A DNA stretch of 64,000 nucleotides from an uncultured Pseudoxanthomonas sp. (GTDB taxonomy: Bacteria > Pseudomonadota > Gammaproteobacteria > Xanthomonadales > Xanthomonadaceae). The notes beneath the pieces are model-generated. The model was not told the DNA's origin, did no database searches, and worked only from the letters and a program-made list of their open reading frames with translations. This document shows positions 8,876 through 17,544 of the stretch, piece after piece (position 1 is the stretch's first letter; the number at the start of each line of letters is the position of its first letter). Location of the stretch: contig CAMLGZ010000020.1 of assembly GCA_946479745.1 (NCBI GenBank), positions 1-64,000 of the forward strand. The letters run 5' to 3'. Position numbers and translations under genes: made by a program.

Positions 8876-10276
8876 ATGATCATGAAACGCCGACAATTTC
8901 TGCGCAAAGGCATTTACGCGGCGCTCGGCGGCGCCGGCATCTGCACTGCGCTGGGCAACCTGCGCCTGGTCGAAGCGGCGACACGGACCTACGGCGCCAG
9001 CGCCTTCAACGACTACAAGGCGCTGGTCTGCGTGTTCTTGAACGGCGGCAACGACGCCATGAACACGGTGATCCCCTACGACGATGCGGCGTACCAGCAG
9101 TACCGGCAGGCGCGCGCCACGCTGGCGGTATCGCACGCAGATCTGTTGCCGCTGACCGCGCAGACCGGTGGCGGCGCCTCCGATGGCGTGCGCTACGCGA
9201 TCCAGGCCAGCACCGACGCTGCGGATGCGGTGGGCGCCAGCGGCCTGCAGCAGCTGTTCAACACGGGAAGGGCGGCCATCGTGGGCAACGTGGGCACGTT
9301 GATCCGGCCCACGACCAAGACCGACTACCTCGCCAACCGCGTGGAGGTGCCGCCGCAGCTGTTCTCCCACAACGATCAGCAGGCTTACTGGCAGGTGTCC
9401 AGCACCCGCGGCGGCGATACGGGCTGGGCTGGACGCATCGCCGACGTGCTGTATGCCGCCAATCCGGACGCCTTCATCCCGATGGGCACTTCGTTGAACT
9501 ACGAAAGCATCCTGCTGCGCTCCCAGAGCGGCAACCAGTATGTGATCGGCAATGAAGGCGCGCGCCAGTTCAGCTATCTGGAATGGGACCCCGATGTCCG
9601 CAACGCCTATCTGGCTTTGCATGCCGACGACCCGCAGGCATCGCCTTTCGAGCGCAGCTTCGCGGCGTCGTTCCGGCGCACGCGCATGAATGCTTCCAGC
9701 GTCGATATCGCGCTGTCGGAGACTTCACCGCTCGCCACGCCCTTTCCGAATGAGAACTTGGCGACCCAGCTCAAGATGGTCGCGCGACTGATCAAGGTGC
9801 GCGCCGCGCTTGGAATGAAGCGACAGATCTTCTTCGTTTCGCTGGGCGGATTCGATCACCATGATGGCCTGCTCACCCAGCATCCGCGACTGCTGTCGCA
9901 ACTGTCCCAGGCACTGAAAGCCTTCCACGACGCCACGGTGGAACTGGGCGTGGCCGAGCAAATCACAACGTTCACCGCATCCGACTTCGGCCGCACGTTG
10001 TCGTCGAACGGCGATGGTTCGGACCATGGCTGGGGTGGCCATCATTTCGTCATCGGCGGCGCCGTCCGCGGTGGGCGCTTCTACGGCCGGATGCCGGAAC
10101 TACGCAACGGCGGACCCGACGATGTGGAGGCCGGCCGCATGATCCCGACCACCTCGGTCGACGAGTACGCAGCGACGCTTGCGCGTTGGTTCGGTGTCAG
10201 CGGATCCGAATTGGATGTGGTGTTTCCCAACCTCGGAAACTTCGCGAGCCGCGATCTGGGCTTCATGGCGGTGTAG
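8876..10276 (+). CDS. DUF1501 family protein with Tat-like signal
   Basis: 466 residues. The N-terminus MKRRQFLRKG followed by a hydrophobic glycine-rich segment resembles a twin-arginine signal, implying export of a folded protein. DUF1501 features: KALVCVFLNGGNDAMNTVIPYD near residue 55, LPLTAQ, GNVGTLIRP, LFSHNDQQAYWQ, and FFVSLGGFDHHDGLL plus FTASDFGRTLSSNGDGSDHGWGGHHFVIGG in the C-terminal half. The family is related to alkaline-phosphatase/sulfatase-like metalloenzymes (the conserved D, H and HHGWGGHH-type residues fit metal binding). GAGG lies eight bases before ATG 8876. It is cotranscribed with the DUF1800 gene upstream. The substrate is unknown. Confidence 0.93.
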   Translation: MIMKRRQFLRKGIYAALGGAGICTALGNLRLVEAATRTYGASAFNDYKALVCVFLNGGNDAMNTVIPYDDAAYQQYRQARATLAVSHADLLPLTAQTGGGASDGVRYAIQASTDAADAVGASGLQQLFNTGRAAIVGNVGTLIRPTTKTDYLANRVEVPPQLFSHNDQQAYWQVSSTRGGDTGWAGRIADVLYAANPDAFIPMGTSLNYESILLRSQSGNQYVIGNEGARQFSYLEWDPDVRNAYLALHADDPQASPFERSFAASFRRTRMNASSVDIALSETSPLATPFPNENLATQLKMVARLIKVRAALGMKRQIFFVSLGGFDHHDGLLTQHPRLLSQLSQALKAFHDATVELGVAEQITTFTASDFGRTLSSNGDGSDHGWGGHHFVIGGAVRGGRFYGRMPELRNGGPDDVEAGRMIPTTSVDEYAATLARWFGVSGSELDVVFPNLGNFASRDLGFMAV

Positions 10277-10345
10277 CCATGTCCAGGCAGCTTGCAGTGG
10301 GTGAACATCGCCTTGGCGGATTGCCGCCCGGCGAATGGAAATACT

Positions 10346-10422
10346 TGTAGGAGCGGGCCCGCCCGCGACACTTTTTGTTCGCCAAGAACATAAAGCGTCG
10401 CGGGCAGGGCCCGCTCCTACAA
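10346..10422. repeat. Palindromic repeat, GTAGGAGCGGGC variant
   Basis: Inverted arms TGTAGGAGCGGGCCCGCC and its near complement around an AT-rich centre, between converging genes. The same family occurs at 1088 and 61158. Confidence 0.9.
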
Positions 10423-10435
10423 CAATGTCTCGTTA

Positions 10436-10825
10436 TCAGGCTTCGGTGGAAGGCGCCGCTGTCGTCTTGCGGACGCGTGGGGCGCGCGTCGCCGACGCTG
10501 CAGACTTGCGCGCCTTGCCGGTGCCGTTCACGCGCTTGGCTTCGATGCGCTTGGAGCGGCCTTCGATAGGCGCGTTCAACGCATCCTTCTTGCGTTTGCG
10601 GTGCGCCGCATAAGCAAGCACGCCAACACCGAGCGCGGCGGCCACGGCAACGATTGGATTGCGGCGGACGAACTTCACCGCCACGCGGCCGCCGGTCTTT
10701 ACCGCGCCCATCGCCGCGCCGGTCTGCAGCAGCTTGCTGGCGCTGGGGCCGACATGCTTGAGGCTGGCGCCGGCTTGGCTGACCAGGTCCATGGCGCGAT
10801 CGGTGATGGTGGTGAGCTTGCTCAT
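10436..10825 (-). CDS. Membrane-anchored protein with basic, alanine-rich tail
   Basis: 129 residues; start 10825 (MSKLTTITDRAMDLVSQAG) has GGGAG eight bases upstream. Layout: an amphipathic N-terminal half (DLVSQAGASLKHVGPSASKLL), one hydrophobic helix at about residues 63-78 (NPIVAVAAALGVGVLAYAAH) and a C-terminal tail of about 50 residues rich in K, R, A, S and T (AHRKRKKDA, SKRIEAKRV, KARKSAASATRA). The order resembles DUF883/ElaB-type proteins but the histone-H1-like tail is unusual. No function is assigned; a membrane-to-nucleic-acid tether is one speculation. It is convergent with the DUF1501 gene, separated by a repeat. Confidence 0.7.
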   Translation of the reverse strand: MSKLTTITDRAMDLVSQAGASLKHVGPSASKLLQTGAAMGAVKTGGRVAVKFVRRNPIVAVAAALGVGVLAYAAHRKRKKDALNAPIEGRSKRIEAKRVNGTGKARKSAASATRAPRVRKTTAAPSTEA

Positions 10826-10928
10826 GCGGATTGCTCCCTGCGTGTCGAGGTGTGCAGTGTCCGCTGGCGGATGTTCAGAGCGTGTTAGCCCATGCGTTCC
10901 TGGCCTACCGTGGGCTGAACGCAACCAC

Positions 10929-10982
10929 TCAGGTTCCGCGCGGCTTGGCGCGATGCGTAGCCGCTGCAGTCCAGGGGTCGTC
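10929..10982 (-). pseudogene. Duplicated 3' end of hrpB
   Basis: On the minus strand this stretch encodes DDPWTAAATHRAKPRGT followed by TGA, the same 17-residue C-terminus as hrpB, whose stop lies 138 bases upstream. The two copies (10933-10982 and 11071-11120) match at 47 of 50 bases. The sequence between and beyond the copies is unrelated, so this is a detached tail rather than part of a gene. Confidence 0.75.
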
Positions 10983-11066
10983 CGGCCGCGCCTATTTGAT
11001 CCCACCGCGACAACCATGTCTGCGCCGCCGCCGCGGGCAGCAATGCTGAAAAGCCGAAGCTTGCCG

Positions 11067-13664
11067 TTACGTTCCGCGCGGCTTGGCGCGATGCGTAGCC
11101 GCCGCAGTCCACGGATCGTCGGGCCACGGATGCCGCGGATACCGTCCTTTCATTTCCTTCTTCACTTCCGGATAAGTGCGTTCCCAGAAACCACGCAGAT
11201 CCTGGGTGACCTGCAGCGGCTTTCCGCCCGGCGACAGCAGATGCAAGGTAACGGGGATACGCCCGTCGGCAACGCGCGGGGTATCGGCCAAGCCGAAGAG
11301 TTCCTGCAGCTTCACCGCCAGTACCGGCGAATGACCGTGCGCATATTCGATCTTGCGCTCCATGCCGGACGGCACCGTGATGCGGACGGGCGCGAGCTGC
11401 TCCACACGCTGGCGCTGGCCCCAGTCGAGACGGGATTTCAGGGCGTCGGCGAGTTCTTCCTCGCCAAGCGCATCCAGTCGGGTCTTGCCGACAAAGGCGG
11501 GTTTGAGCCAATCGACCAGGGAGGCGATCAGCGCTTCCTCGGAAAGGTCGGGCAATTCCAGTTCGGGCATCCACTCCCGCAGCGAACGAACCCGCTCCCG
11601 CCATTGCCGCAACGATTCACTCCACGGCAGCGAATCCAGCCCCAGCTCGTGCACCGCCTCGGTCAATGCGGCGGCGGCGTGCTGCGGATCGACGCGGCCA
11701 GCCGGTTTGGTTTCCAGCACGATCTGGTCGAAACGGGTCTCGCGCTGCGCCGATAACGCGCGCTTTACCGCGTCCCAGCGCACCGCATCTCCGGTGACGA
11801 AACGTTGCGGGAATTCCCGGCGCAATCGGGCTTCATCGACCGGCGCGGCGCGCAGGATCAGTGCGTCCTTGGCTTCATAGCGCAACTCGGTAGCCACGAT
11901 CCAGGGTTCGCCGAAGATCGCGCTGTCGTCGAACACGCGGGCCATGCGCCCGTTCGCCAGCTGATAGCGGTGCGGGTCGAGCGGGTGTTGGTGGGCGATG
12001 CGATCCGGAAAGGCGTGCGCCAGCAGGTCGCCGAGACGATGCGCTTCGATTTCGCGCACGGGCGTGCCGTCGACCCGCAAGCGGCGGCGCCATTGCTTGG
12101 CTGCCGCATCGATGGCTGCCAGGCCGGAACGGTGCGCATCGCCGGCGACGCGGCCTTGGCGGAATGCCGCCAGTGCGCGCCATCGCGCGGCCAGCGCATC
12201 GCTGCCATTGCGCAGCGGATCACGCGCTTCCACCAGCGCGGCCAGATCGCAGGCCAGCGCCCGGTCTTCTTCACCTTGCGCCGATAGCAGCATCGCCGCC
12301 AATCGCGGATGCGTGCCGAGCGTGAGCATGCGTTTGCCCAACGCGGTGATCGAGTTCGACCCGGTCAACGCGCCCAGCCGGCGCAACTGATCGCGCGCCG
12401 CCGACAGCGCGCCTGCGGGTGGTGGATCGACGAAACGGAGGGCGTCGCTGCCCCATGCGGCGAGTTCGAGCGCGAGCGAAGCCAGTTCGACCTGCGCTAT
12501 TTCGGGGCGGCGTTGCGGTTCCAGCCGCTGCGATTGCGGCCACAAGCGATACGCCCAGCCTTCGGCGACGCGGCCTGCGCGGCCTGCGCGCTGGTCCGCT
12601 GAAGCCTGCGAGATGTTGACGATCTCCAGCCGCGCAAAACCGCTGTTGGGGTCGTAGCGCGGCTCGCGTGCCAGACCGCCGTCGATCACCACGCGCACGC
12701 CGGGCAGGGTCACGCTGGATTCGGCGACGTTGGTGGCCAGTACTACGCGGCGGCGGCCCTGTAGGTCGGGCTGCAGGGCTTGGGATTGTTGTTCGATGGA
12801 GAGTTCACCGTGGAGTGGGAGGATGACGACTTCTTTCCCCTCTCCCTCCGGGAGAGGATGGCGCGCAGCGCCGGGTGAGGGTACAGCGGAGTCGGCTATG
12901 TCCGAGCCATCGCTACTCCGCCGTACCCTCACCCCAACCCCTCTCCCGAGGGGAGAGGGGCTCAAAGCCGCCTCCACTCGCATAATCTCTCGCTGCCCCG
13001 GTAAAAAAACCAGCACATCTCCTGGATGCTTTTCCAATGAGTCTTCCACAGCCCGCCGCGTTTGTGATTCGAGCGACTCGTCGCGTCTCCCCGGAAAGTG
13101 CGCGACAGTCACCGGATAACTGCGCCCCTCGCTGCTCAAGCGCGGCGCATCCAGGAAACGCGCCAGCTTCTCGCCATCCAGCGTGGCCGACATGACCACG
13201 ATGCGCATGTCCTCACGCAATTGAGACTGCACGTCGAGCGCCAGCGCCAGGCCCAGATCGCCGGCCAGGTGACGTTCGTGGAATTCGTCGAACAGCAGTC
13301 CGCCGATACCCTCCAGCATCGGATCGTCCTGCAGCATGCGGGTGAGGATGCCTTCGGTGACCACTTCTATGCGGGTGCGGGCGGAGATCCTGTTTTCGAA
13401 ACGGATCCGGTAGCCCACGGTTTCACCCACCGCTTCGCCCAGCTGCGCGGCCATGAAGCCGGCGGCGGCGCGCGCGGCCACCCGGCGCGGCTCCAGCATC
13501 ACTATCTTGCGTGCGCCCAGCCATGCCTCATCGAGCAAAGCCAGCGGTACCTGTGTGGTCTTGCCCGCGCCGGGCGGCGCTTCCAGCACCAGGCGCGGAT
13601 GCGCTGCGAGCGAGGTGCGGATCTGCGGCAGCAGGGCCTGGATGGGAAAAGAGGGCAATAGCAT
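11067..13664 (-). CDS. hrpB: ATP-dependent helicase HrpB
   Basis: DEAH/DExH-type RNA helicase family protein, 865 residues. ATG 13664 is chosen over an upstream TTG two codons earlier. Walker A is APPGAGKTTQVPLAL near residue 30; motif II reads DEFH in LLFDEFHERHLAGD; SAT is in VMSATLDGEKLARFL; FLPGQREIMRV, VVLATNVAESSVTLPGV and QRAGRAGR are helicase domain 2 motifs. The HrpB-specific C-terminal domain ends PWTAAATHRAKPRGT. Residues about 234-277 are not part of the family and derive from a translated intergenic repeat (12836-12963) placed between the VEAAL helix and the VVILPLHGEL strand. In E. coli HrpB is dispensable and its RNA target unknown. The gene's tail is duplicated downstream. Confidence 0.96.
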   Translation of the reverse strand: MLLPSFPIQALLPQIRTSLAAHPRLVLEAPPGAGKTTQVPLALLDEAWLGARKIVMLEPRRVAARAAAGFMAAQLGEAVGETVGYRIRFENRISARTRIEVVTEGILTRMLQDDPMLEGIGGLLFDEFHERHLAGDLGLALALDVQSQLREDMRIVVMSATLDGEKLARFLDAPRLSSEGRSYPVTVAHFPGRRDESLESQTRRAVEDSLEKHPGDVLVFLPGQREIMRVEAALSPSPLGRGVGVRVRRSSDGSDIADSAVPSPGAARHPLPEGEGKEVVILPLHGELSIEQQSQALQPDLQGRRRVVLATNVAESSVTLPGVRVVIDGGLAREPRYDPNSGFARLEIVNISQASADQRAGRAGRVAEGWAYRLWPQSQRLEPQRRPEIAQVELASLALELAAWGSDALRFVDPPPAGALSAARDQLRRLGALTGSNSITALGKRMLTLGTHPRLAAMLLSAQGEEDRALACDLAALVEARDPLRNGSDALAARWRALAAFRQGRVAGDAHRSGLAAIDAAAKQWRRRLRVDGTPVREIEAHRLGDLLAHAFPDRIAHQHPLDPHRYQLANGRMARVFDDSAIFGEPWIVATELRYEAKDALILRAAPVDEARLRREFPQRFVTGDAVRWDAVKRALSAQRETRFDQIVLETKPAGRVDPQHAAAALTEAVHELGLDSLPWSESLRQWRERVRSLREWMPELELPDLSEEALIASLVDWLKPAFVGKTRLDALGEEELADALKSRLDWGQRQRVEQLAPVRITVPSGMERKIEYAHGHSPVLAVKLQELFGLADTPRVADGRIPVTLHLLSPGGKPLQVTQDLRGFWERTYPEVKKEMKGRYPRHPWPDDPWTAAATHRAKPRGT
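12836..12963. repeat. Paired palindromic repeat inserted in frame within hrpB
   Basis: The left hairpin CCCCTCTCCCTCCGGGAGAGG and right hairpin CCTCTCCCGAGGGGAGAGG, with GGTGAGGGTAC and GTACCCTCACC inner arms, are the same architecture as the intergenic elements at 6091, 15547 and 21234. Here no stop codon is created on the hrpB strand; it adds about 43 residues, recognisable as SPSPLGRGVGVRVR and HPLPEGEGK. Confidence 0.9.
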
Positions 13665-13781
13665 CGACAAAGGCTAACGGGAACGCGCGCCGATTGCAGG
13701 TCCGGAATGCGACGCAGTGTGGTGGCGGCTGTCATCGGCATGGGCTAGATTCCGGCCAGACCCCTTCGAAAGGATTCGCCG

Positions 13782-15536
13782 ATGTCGTCCAGGTCCGCTT
13801 TTTCCCGTCTGCTCGCCCTCGCCCTGCTGCCGCTATGCGGCTACGCCCACGCCGAGGTCTTCATCAACGAACTGCATTACGACGACGCCACTTCCAGCGG
13901 CGACGTCGGCGAACGCATCGAGGTGGTCGCCACCGCCGGCGAAAGCCTCGGTGCGTACCGCATCTACCTGTACAACGGCTCCACGCCGGGCTCGGCCACT
14001 ACTTACGACAACGATCTGGTGCCCGCTGGCAGTCTGGTGAGCTGCGGCGGCAGCGTGCGCATCGCCACGCTCAGCTATCCCAGCAACGGCATCCAGAACG
14101 GTTCCAACGACGGCCTGGCGCTGGTGAACGGCAGCGGCAACGTGGTCCAGTTCCTGAGCTACGAAGGCGCCATCACCGCCAGCAACGGTCCGGCAGCGGG
14201 CCTTACCAGCAGCAACCTGCCGGTGTCGGAAACCGGCAGCACCGCCGCCGGCACTTCGTTGCAGCTTGGCGGCAGCGGCAGCCTGGCCAATTTCACCTGG
14301 CGCACTTCGGCCACGCAGACCTTTGGTGGCTGCAACAACAACCAGAGTTTCTCCGCGCCCAATCCGCCGCCGGCAGTGACCACCACCACGCCGGTCCAGG
14401 GTGCGACCGGCTTCCCCGCTGCGGGCGATCTTTCGGTCGGCTTCAGCGAATCGGTGACCCTGGCCAGCGGCGCCTTCACTTTGGTCTGCGGCACTTCGGG
14501 CAGCGTGCCGCTGACCTACGCCAGCTCCGGCAGCGCTTTCCTGGTTTCCACCAATACCGCACTGCACGCCAGCGAAACCTGCACCTTCCGCGTGGTGGCC
14601 AGCAAGGTCTCCGATGCCGGCGGCGCGCATCCCGCGCAGGATACGGTGATCGATTTCAGCGTCGCCGGCGGTAGCGGCGGCAGTTACTACTCGCACGTCA
14701 ACACCAGCAGCGCGCCGCAACTGCGCTGCTCTCTGCACTCCACCATCAAGGGCCACACTGCGTATCCGTACAGCGGCGGCACCACCAACACCTGGACCAT
14801 CCTGGAGATCGCCGACGAAGATCCCAACAATGCCGGTCGCATCCTCGATATCTACCGCAACCGCAGCTATCTCAAGGGCAGCGAGCGCGCGGGCACCGGC
14901 TCGGGCATCACCTACAACCGCGAGCACACCTGGCCCAATTCGCTCGGTTTCGGCAGCGCCACCGGCGATCTGGGCCTGCCGTATGCGCCGTACACCGATA
15001 CCCATATGCTGTATCTCAGCGACACCGCCTACAACTCGGACCGCGGCAACAAGCCGTACGCGGCCTGCGCGCAGTCTTCCGGCTGCAGCGAGCGCGCTAC
15101 CGAGGCGAACAACGGCTTCGGCGGCGGCAGCGGAACCTATCCGGGTAACGGCAACTGGTTCAAGGGTCCGGACGGCAACAGCGGTTCGTTCGAAACCTGG
15201 GGCCATCGCCGCGGCGACGTCGCCCGCGCCGTGATGTATATGGCGATCCGCTACGAAGGCGGCACCCATCCGGGCACCGGGCAGTCCGAACCGGATCTGG
15301 AGCTCACCGACAACCGCAGCCTGATCGTCATCACTTCCGCTTCGCCCGCCTACATGGGTCTGCTCTCCACACTGCTGGCGTGGCACCAGGCCGATCCGCC
15401 GGACGCCGCCGAGCAGGAGCGCAACGAGGTGATCTACAGCTTCCAGGGCAACCGCAACCCGTTCATCGATCACCCCGAGTGGGCGACCAATGCCTTGTTC
15501 ACCTCATCCAACCCCGCAACCTGCCAATTGAATTGA
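13782..15536 (+). CDS. Secreted endonuclease I family protein with N-terminal lamin-tail-like and Ig-like domains
   Basis: 584 residues; AAGGA lies seven bases before the ATG. A signal peptide ends near AHA/E (residue 24). Residues about 25-185 (EVFINELHYDDATSSGDVGERIEVV, YRIYLYNGS, GGCNNNQSFSAPNPPP) look like a lamin-tail-type beta sandwich; about 195-300 (TTTPVQGATGFPAAGDLSVGFSESV) resemble a bacterial Ig-like domain; about 305-584 are endonuclease I/NucM-like, with the metal-nuclease motif YNREHTWPNS near 376-385 and DTHMLYLSD and WGHRRGDVARAVMYMAIRY after it. Expected to degrade DNA or RNA outside the cell. It is larger than the roughly 230-residue E. coli EndA because of the added beta domains. 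Confidence 0.92.
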   Translation: MSSRSAFSRLLALALLPLCGYAHAEVFINELHYDDATSSGDVGERIEVVATAGESLGAYRIYLYNGSTPGSATTYDNDLVPAGSLVSCGGSVRIATLSYPSNGIQNGSNDGLALVNGSGNVVQFLSYEGAITASNGPAAGLTSSNLPVSETGSTAAGTSLQLGGSGSLANFTWRTSATQTFGGCNNNQSFSAPNPPPAVTTTTPVQGATGFPAAGDLSVGFSESVTLASGAFTLVCGTSGSVPLTYASSGSAFLVSTNTALHASETCTFRVVASKVSDAGGAHPAQDTVIDFSVAGGSGGSYYSHVNTSSAPQLRCSLHSTIKGHTAYPYSGGTTNTWTILEIADEDPNNAGRILDIYRNRSYLKGSERAGTGSGITYNREHTWPNSLGFGSATGDLGLPYAPYTDTHMLYLSDTAYNSDRGNKPYAACAQSSGCSERATEANNGFGGGSGTYPGNGNWFKGPDGNSGSFETWGHRRGDVARAVMYMAIRYEGGTHPGTGQSEPDLELTDNRSLIVITSASPAYMGLLSTLLAWHQADPPDAAEQERNEVIYSFQGNRNPFIDHPEWATNALFTSSNPATCQLN

Positions 15537-15546
15537 ATCGACAAAA

Positions 15547-15595
15547 CCCCTCTCCCGCACGCGGGAGAGGGACGCGCGAAGCGCAGGGTGAGGGC
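15547..15595. repeat. Single repeat arm, CTCTCCCGCACGCGGGAGAGG
   Basis: A hairpin plus GCGCAGGGTGAGGG tail, half of the paired element seen at 12836. It follows the nuclease stop codon by ten bases. Confidence 0.8.
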
Positions 15596-15683
15596 CTGCT
15601 CTTCGCCAAGCGACCTGAGCCTGCCTCCTTCAAAATTCCAGGCAAGAAACCCAAAGCTCGCCACACCCTCTAAACTTCGCCGC

Positions 15684-16496
15684 ATGCAACTCATCGATAT
15701 CGGCGCCAACCTCACCCACGACAGCTTCGACCCCGACCGCGACGCGGTGCTGCAACGCGCGCGCGATGCCGGAATCGTGCAGATGATGATCACCGGCGCC
15801 AGCCGCGAGCATTCGCCCAAGGCACTGGCGTTGGCCCAGGCGCACCCGGGTTTCCTGTTCGCCACCGCCGGCGTGCACCCGCACCATGCGTTGGAATACA
15901 CCGACGAATGCGACGCCGAGATGCGCGCCCTGCACGCGCATCCGGAAGTGGTGGCGGTGGGCGAATGCGGCCTGGATTACTTCCGCGACTTTTCGCCGCG
16001 TCCGGCCCAGCGCAGAGCGTTCGAGCGCCAGCTTCAACTCGCATCGGACCTCGCTGTCGAAGGCCTGGGCAAACCGCTGTTCCTGCACCAGCGCGACGCG
16101 CATGCCGATTTCATGGCGGTGATGAAGAATTTCGAAGGCCGCACCGGGCCGGCCGTGGTGCACTGTTTCACCGGCAGCCGCGAGGAAATGTTCGACTATC
16201 TGGACCGCGACTGGCACATCGGCATCACCGGCTGGCTGTGCGACGAACGCCGCGGCCTGCACCTGCGCGAGCTGGTCAAGAGCATTCCCGCCAACCGCCT
16301 GATGATCGAAACCGATGCGCCCTACCTGCTGCCGCGCACGGTCAAACCGAAACCCTCGCACCACCGCAACGAACCGAAGTACCTGGCGCATATCGTCGAA
16401 GAGCTGGCGCGCGATCGCGGCGAAGACGTGGCGATTACTGCGGCGATGACGACGGCGACAGCCCGCGAGTTCTTCCGGCTGCCTACGATTTCGTAG
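15684..16496 (+). CDS. tatD: TatD family metal-dependent hydrolase
   Basis: Metal-dependent deoxyribonuclease of the amidohydrolase-like TIM-barrel family, 270 residues. Start 15684 (MQLIDIGANLTHDSFDPDRD) matches the TatD N-terminus, where NLT replaces the HxH of the TatD paralogue YcfH. Further landmarks: GVHPHHA, EVVAVGECGLDYFRDFS (metal-bridging Glu), HQRDAH, VHCFTGSREEM, HIGITGWLCDERRG, LMIETDAPYLLPR and HRNEPKYL, all as in E. coli TatD. The TAG stop codon is part of the repeat that follows (16493-16560), and the protein ends in Ser encoded by TCG just before it. Reported roles are DNA repair and quality control; the older link to Tat export was not upheld. Confidence 0.95.
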   Translation: MQLIDIGANLTHDSFDPDRDAVLQRARDAGIVQMMITGASREHSPKALALAQAHPGFLFATAGVHPHHALEYTDECDAEMRALHAHPEVVAVGECGLDYFRDFSPRPAQRRAFERQLQLASDLAVEGLGKPLFLHQRDAHADFMAVMKNFEGRTGPAVVHCFTGSREEMFDYLDRDWHIGITGWLCDERRGLHLRELVKSIPANRLMIETDAPYLLPRTVKPKPSHHRNEPKYLAHIVEELARDRGEDVAITAAMTTATAREFFRLPTIS

Positions 16497-16560
16497 GTCG
16501 GGGCTACGCCCCCGACGCTCGGGAAATTTGCAGAGCGTCGGGGCATAGCCCCGACCTACG
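16493..16560. repeat. Palindromic pair, GTAGGTCGGGG family
   Basis: Arms GTAGGTCGGGGCTACGCCCC and its complement around GAAATTTGCAG. Each outer TAG is the stop codon of a converging gene: tatD on the left and panE on the right. It may also act as a bidirectional terminator, though there is no T-run. Confidence 0.92.
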
Positions 16561-17506
16561 AATCCATCGCTTCTGCCCGCCCCGCTTCATAGGCCTGGAG
16601 ATGACACCAGGCTGCCGCCAGCAAAGGCGTGGAGAGACCGGCTGCCCGGGCCCGATGCAGCATGTCGCCGACGATGTGCGCCGCTTCAACTCGTTGTCCT
16701 GCCTCCAGGTCACGCAGCATCGATGCCTTTACCGGCGAGTCGGCTTGCGTGAGCGTGGCCAATGCCGTGGCTTGCGAGGTTTCGGGAACGGGCTGGCCCG
16801 CCGCTTCCGCCACGGACAGGCATTCGCGGTATAGCGCATGCATGAATTCGGATCCGCCTTCTCCCGCCACGATCCGTCCTACGCTGGCGCGCATCAGGCA
16901 GGTCCCCGCGGCGAGCGCGGTAAGGAAGCTGTATTTGATCCAGAGCTGCTGGTTTATATACGGCGATGCCAGATGATCGAGCCCCGCCTGCTCGCACAAC
17001 TGCGCGAAGTCCCGTACGCGCGCGCTGTCGGGGCCGCCGTCGCGTTCGCCGAAGGTGATCGAAGCCGGCTTGCCCAGATGCAGTATTTCGCCATCAGGAC
17101 CTTTCATGGCGCTGATGAAGCACAAGCCGCCGAGCACGCGCTCGCGGCCGAAGCGCGCGTCCAGCGCCGGATAATGCAGCAGGCCGTTGAGGATGGGCAT
17201 GACCGTGGTCTGCGAACCCATCGCGGGTGCGATGGCGTCGAGCGAGCTGTCCAGGTCGTAGGCCTTGCAGCTGAGCAGCACCAGGTCGAACGGTTTTTCC
17301 GTCGCCAGCTTCGCCAGCTGGTCGGCGACCACTTGGGCGACCGGAAAATCCGCATCGCCGAGCGGGCTGCGGATCTGCAGACCGTGCCGTTCAAGTTGCG
17401 CCGCGCGCGCCGGGCGCACCAGGAAGGTAACGTCGGCACCGGATTGCGCAAGACGGCCTCCGAAGTAGCCGCCGGTGCCGCCTGCGCCCAGAACAAGAAT
17501 ACGCAT
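16556..17506 (-). CDS. panE: 2-dehydropantoate 2-reductase family (ketopantoate reductase)
   Basis: 316 residues. Reduces ketopantoate to pantoate with NADPH in pantothenate/CoA synthesis, if it is the true PanE; paralogues of this family have other 2-oxoacid substrates. Start 17506 (MRILVLGAGGTGGYFGGRL) puts the NADPH-binding GxGGxGG at residues 7-13 and has GAGAG upstream; a five-codon longer form is possible. NGLLHYPAL, the lysine-containing YINQQLWIKYSFLTALAAGTCL segment (substrate-binding K and N) and PVKASMLRDLEAGQRVEAAHIVGDML (catalytic-domain S and E) fit the family. The TAG stop comes from the repeat. It is last in a leftward run with the ABC exporter and a hypothetical gene. Confidence 0.88.
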   Translation of the reverse strand: MRILVLGAGGTGGYFGGRLAQSGADVTFLVRPARAAQLERHGLQIRSPLGDADFPVAQVVADQLAKLATEKPFDLVLLSCKAYDLDSSLDAIAPAMGSQTTVMPILNGLLHYPALDARFGRERVLGGLCFISAMKGPDGEILHLGKPASITFGERDGGPDSARVRDFAQLCEQAGLDHLASPYINQQLWIKYSFLTALAAGTCLMRASVGRIVAGEGGSEFMHALYRECLSVAEAAGQPVPETSQATALATLTQADSPVKASMLRDLEAGQRVEAAHIVGDMLHRARAAGLSTPLLAAAWCHLQAYEAGRAEAMDS

Positions 17507-17544
17507 GATTGATTCTCTCATTGGATGCGCCGGGGTTTTCTGGA

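Noticed and set aside
13833..15473. 546-codon open frame antisense to the secreted nuclease
   Set aside because: Composition typical of an antisense frame (Ala/Gly/Arg/Val-rich, no motifs), with the plus-strand nuclease having clear domains and a ribosome binding site.
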